NCBI GenBank assembly: GCA_002794775.1
Contig: NBAY01000002.1
Span: 2,170,001 to 2,234,000, forward strand
Direction of reading: 5' to 3'
Length of the DNA stretch: 64,000 nt
From: Porodaedalea pini
Taxonomy: Eukaryota > Basidiomycota > Agaricomycetes > Hymenochaetales > Hymenochaetaceae
Below are positions 62,118 to 64,000 of the stretch, piece by piece. Under the pieces are notes generated by a model, which worked only from the letters and a program-made list of their open reading frames with translations, made no database searches and was not told where the DNA came from. The position numbers were made by a program, and so were the translations under genes. Numbering within the stretch: position 1 is the first letter of the stretch; each line of letters opens with the position of its first letter.

Positions 62118-63209
62118 ATGGACATTTATCACTTCGCGTCTCTGCTTAGGGAGCGCCTCTCCATCGCGTACGACCGCACTGGCCTCTACTCGAAGAGGCC
62201 GATATTCCCTGATGAATATGCCAAGCTTGTCCGCGACGCCTATGAGCGTAAGCTAGAGGCCAACTGCCAGGCTCCAGATACGACGCGTCTGTATCTCACT
62301 TAGTTTCCTTCTTCCATTTGAAAAGCTGAACAACTGTTTGCTTGATATAGACTCGGGGGAAGACACTCTCTCGCCAACGTCTCCCGCTGCAGGAGATGAA
62401 GAGGCAGACGCGTTCATCGCGCAGTACACGACATTCACTTTTGCATACTCTTGTCGAGTCACCTGTAGTCCAGCTACCTCGCCGTTCGCATTCCCGAGCG
62501 AGATGGCCTTCTCGCCCGGCCCATCGGACACGTCCATGAATATGGACACGACCGCGGATGCAATTTTTATGGACGAGGAGACGCAAGATACTACTACCCC
62601 GCCGCAGACAAGCGCTACCTCGACGCCGTCAGCGAGCCCCTCGACAGAGCCTCAAGCTTCCGGTTCGAATAACGTCTCTCAAGCCCCCTCAAGTGCTGCG
62701 TCCCCACGACGCGCGCGAACATATAAAGTAAGCATTCATCGACATACCGACGTATCGCAGACGGAAGTATAGCTAACACGTCTTCATTCAGGTCCGCTCT
62801 ATGGACGGCTGTGCTAAATATGTCCGCGTTCTAGGTTGTCCTGGCGAAGACCGACGCTTTCAGTGCTCGATATGTGGGCACACGTCTATTCGCGCCCATG
62901 ATGTCAAAAGTAAGTCCCATTCGCTGTTACTCAACCTGCTTATGAACTAACTGTTTTTACGCCGACTTAGGACACGTTACGAGACATGGTATCGAAAGCC
63001 CCCACGAATGCCTTGGATGCCACCGTCGCTTCAAGAGGACGGATGCAAGGGGTAGACATTGGGCCCAGAATCCGGAATGCCGTAGGATTGATGAGGCAAT
63101 GTCTAGGGATAGCAAGTATTATTCCTACAGACATGGACGAAAGAACTCCAAAAAAAATGAGCATGCTCCTGTTGTCTTTCAGATAACTGAACAGCCCTGT
63201 CTTGTTTAG
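62118..63209 (+). CDS. Zinc-finger transcription regulator, one C2H2 and one C2HC finger
   Basis: Exon 1 reads MDIYHFASLLRERLSIAYDR and YSKRPIFPDEYAKLVRDAYE; the second exon is Ser/Thr/Pro-rich and acidic (SGEDTLSPTSPAAGDEEAD, SEMAFSPGPSDTSMNMDT), likely an activation region. The following exon has RTYK joined to VRSMDGCAKYVRVLG, then finger 1 CSICGHTSIRAHDVKRHVTRH (C-x2-C-x12-H-x3-H), which is split by an intron just before the first His. Finger 2 reads ECLGCHRRFKRTDARGRHW and then NPECRR, so its last ligand is probably Cys (C2HC). The tail is basic (YYSYRHGRKNSKKNE). A nuclear DNA-binding role is inferred; targets are unknown. Confidence 0.75.
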
Positions 63210-63517
63210 CTTCCTTATTTTAACATGTACATCTAGCTCGGCTCCAAAAAAGTAATTTACTGTGAGATTCATGTAATTACCGCATATAACCTGTCCTAAT
63301 TCACTTTTGCTAGCTTTCAAACGACGTCGCCCTACATTTGTTGACAAACCATAGCAAACAGCCTTCACCTTCCAACTTGCAGACAGACTCGAATATCAAT
63401 GTATAGCAACTCAAATATGATCATGTGCATTTGTTAAATGGTCGCGCAAGTAGTAAGATCATGTAGTACAGCGACATGCGAAGGAAGCACAAAAGAAAAG
63501 GGCATCCGTCCAGACGA
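63210..63517. other. Convergent intergenic region before polyubiquitin
   Basis: 3' flanks of the zinc-finger and polyubiquitin genes. No feature recognised. Confidence 0.4.

Positions 63518-64000
<483 letters not shown>

Overview
The window is nuclear DNA from a filamentous basidiomycete, most likely an Agaricomycete. Genes are dense on both strands and are broken by many introns of about 50-70 bp, so almost every product had to be rebuilt by joining short exons. Gene content is fungal: Zn2Cys6 and forkhead regulators, ISC1-type sphingomyelinase, a GtaA-type glutaminase, TRAPP Trs65, Elp6 and polyubiquitin. No bacterial, viral, CRISPR or tRNA feature was recognised. || Layout: 0-0.7 kb, copy 1 of an AT-rich repeat with inverted ends. 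0.7-13.7 kb (+ strand): GT64-like glycosyltransferase, NIPSNAP protein, Zn2Cys6 regulator, forkhead regulator, UTP13. 13.9-22.7 kb: PRP22 helicase (-), NXT1/NTF2-like export factor (+), neutral sphingomyelinase (+), HSL-type lipase/esterase (-). 22.9-24.9 kb: three DNA-transposon-derived elements side by side. 25.1-34.4 kb: mitochondrial-type PP2C phosphatase (+), gamma-glutamyltranspeptidase (-), MFS transporter (-), WRAP73 WD40 protein (+). 34.8-41.9 kb: a four-member epoxide hydrolase-like cluster, two members intact and two broken, containing long homopolymers and a small MITE. 42.0-53.7 kb: cytochrome b5 reductase (+), a large repeat-bearing protein of unknown function (-), glutathione S-transferase-like protein (+), TRS65-like (-), ELP6-like (+). 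54.0-64.0 kb: a small uncharacterised gene with an apparent frameshift (-), a secreted CAP/PR-1 protein (+), a secreted glutaminase-like protein (+), a zinc-finger regulator (+) and the 3' end of polyubiquitin (-). || Most genes are unrelated housekeeping functions (rRNA processing, splicing, mRNA export, vesicle tethering, tRNA modification) rather than one pathway. The accessory part is the epoxide hydrolase cluster. Its members share sequence and intron positions, so they arose by local duplication, and they show increasing decay from left to right: two intact, one with a 1-base frameshift plus a nonsense codon, and one heavily eroded with a transposon remnant in its 3' part. The most unusual DNA structures are a nearly pure poly(A) insertion of about 100 bases between 18-19 base direct repeats (36.8 kb), and the TA-flanked miniature elements at 23.8, 24.3 and 40.8 kb. 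Exon joins were made by eye; boundaries and starts are good hypotheses, not proven transcripts.
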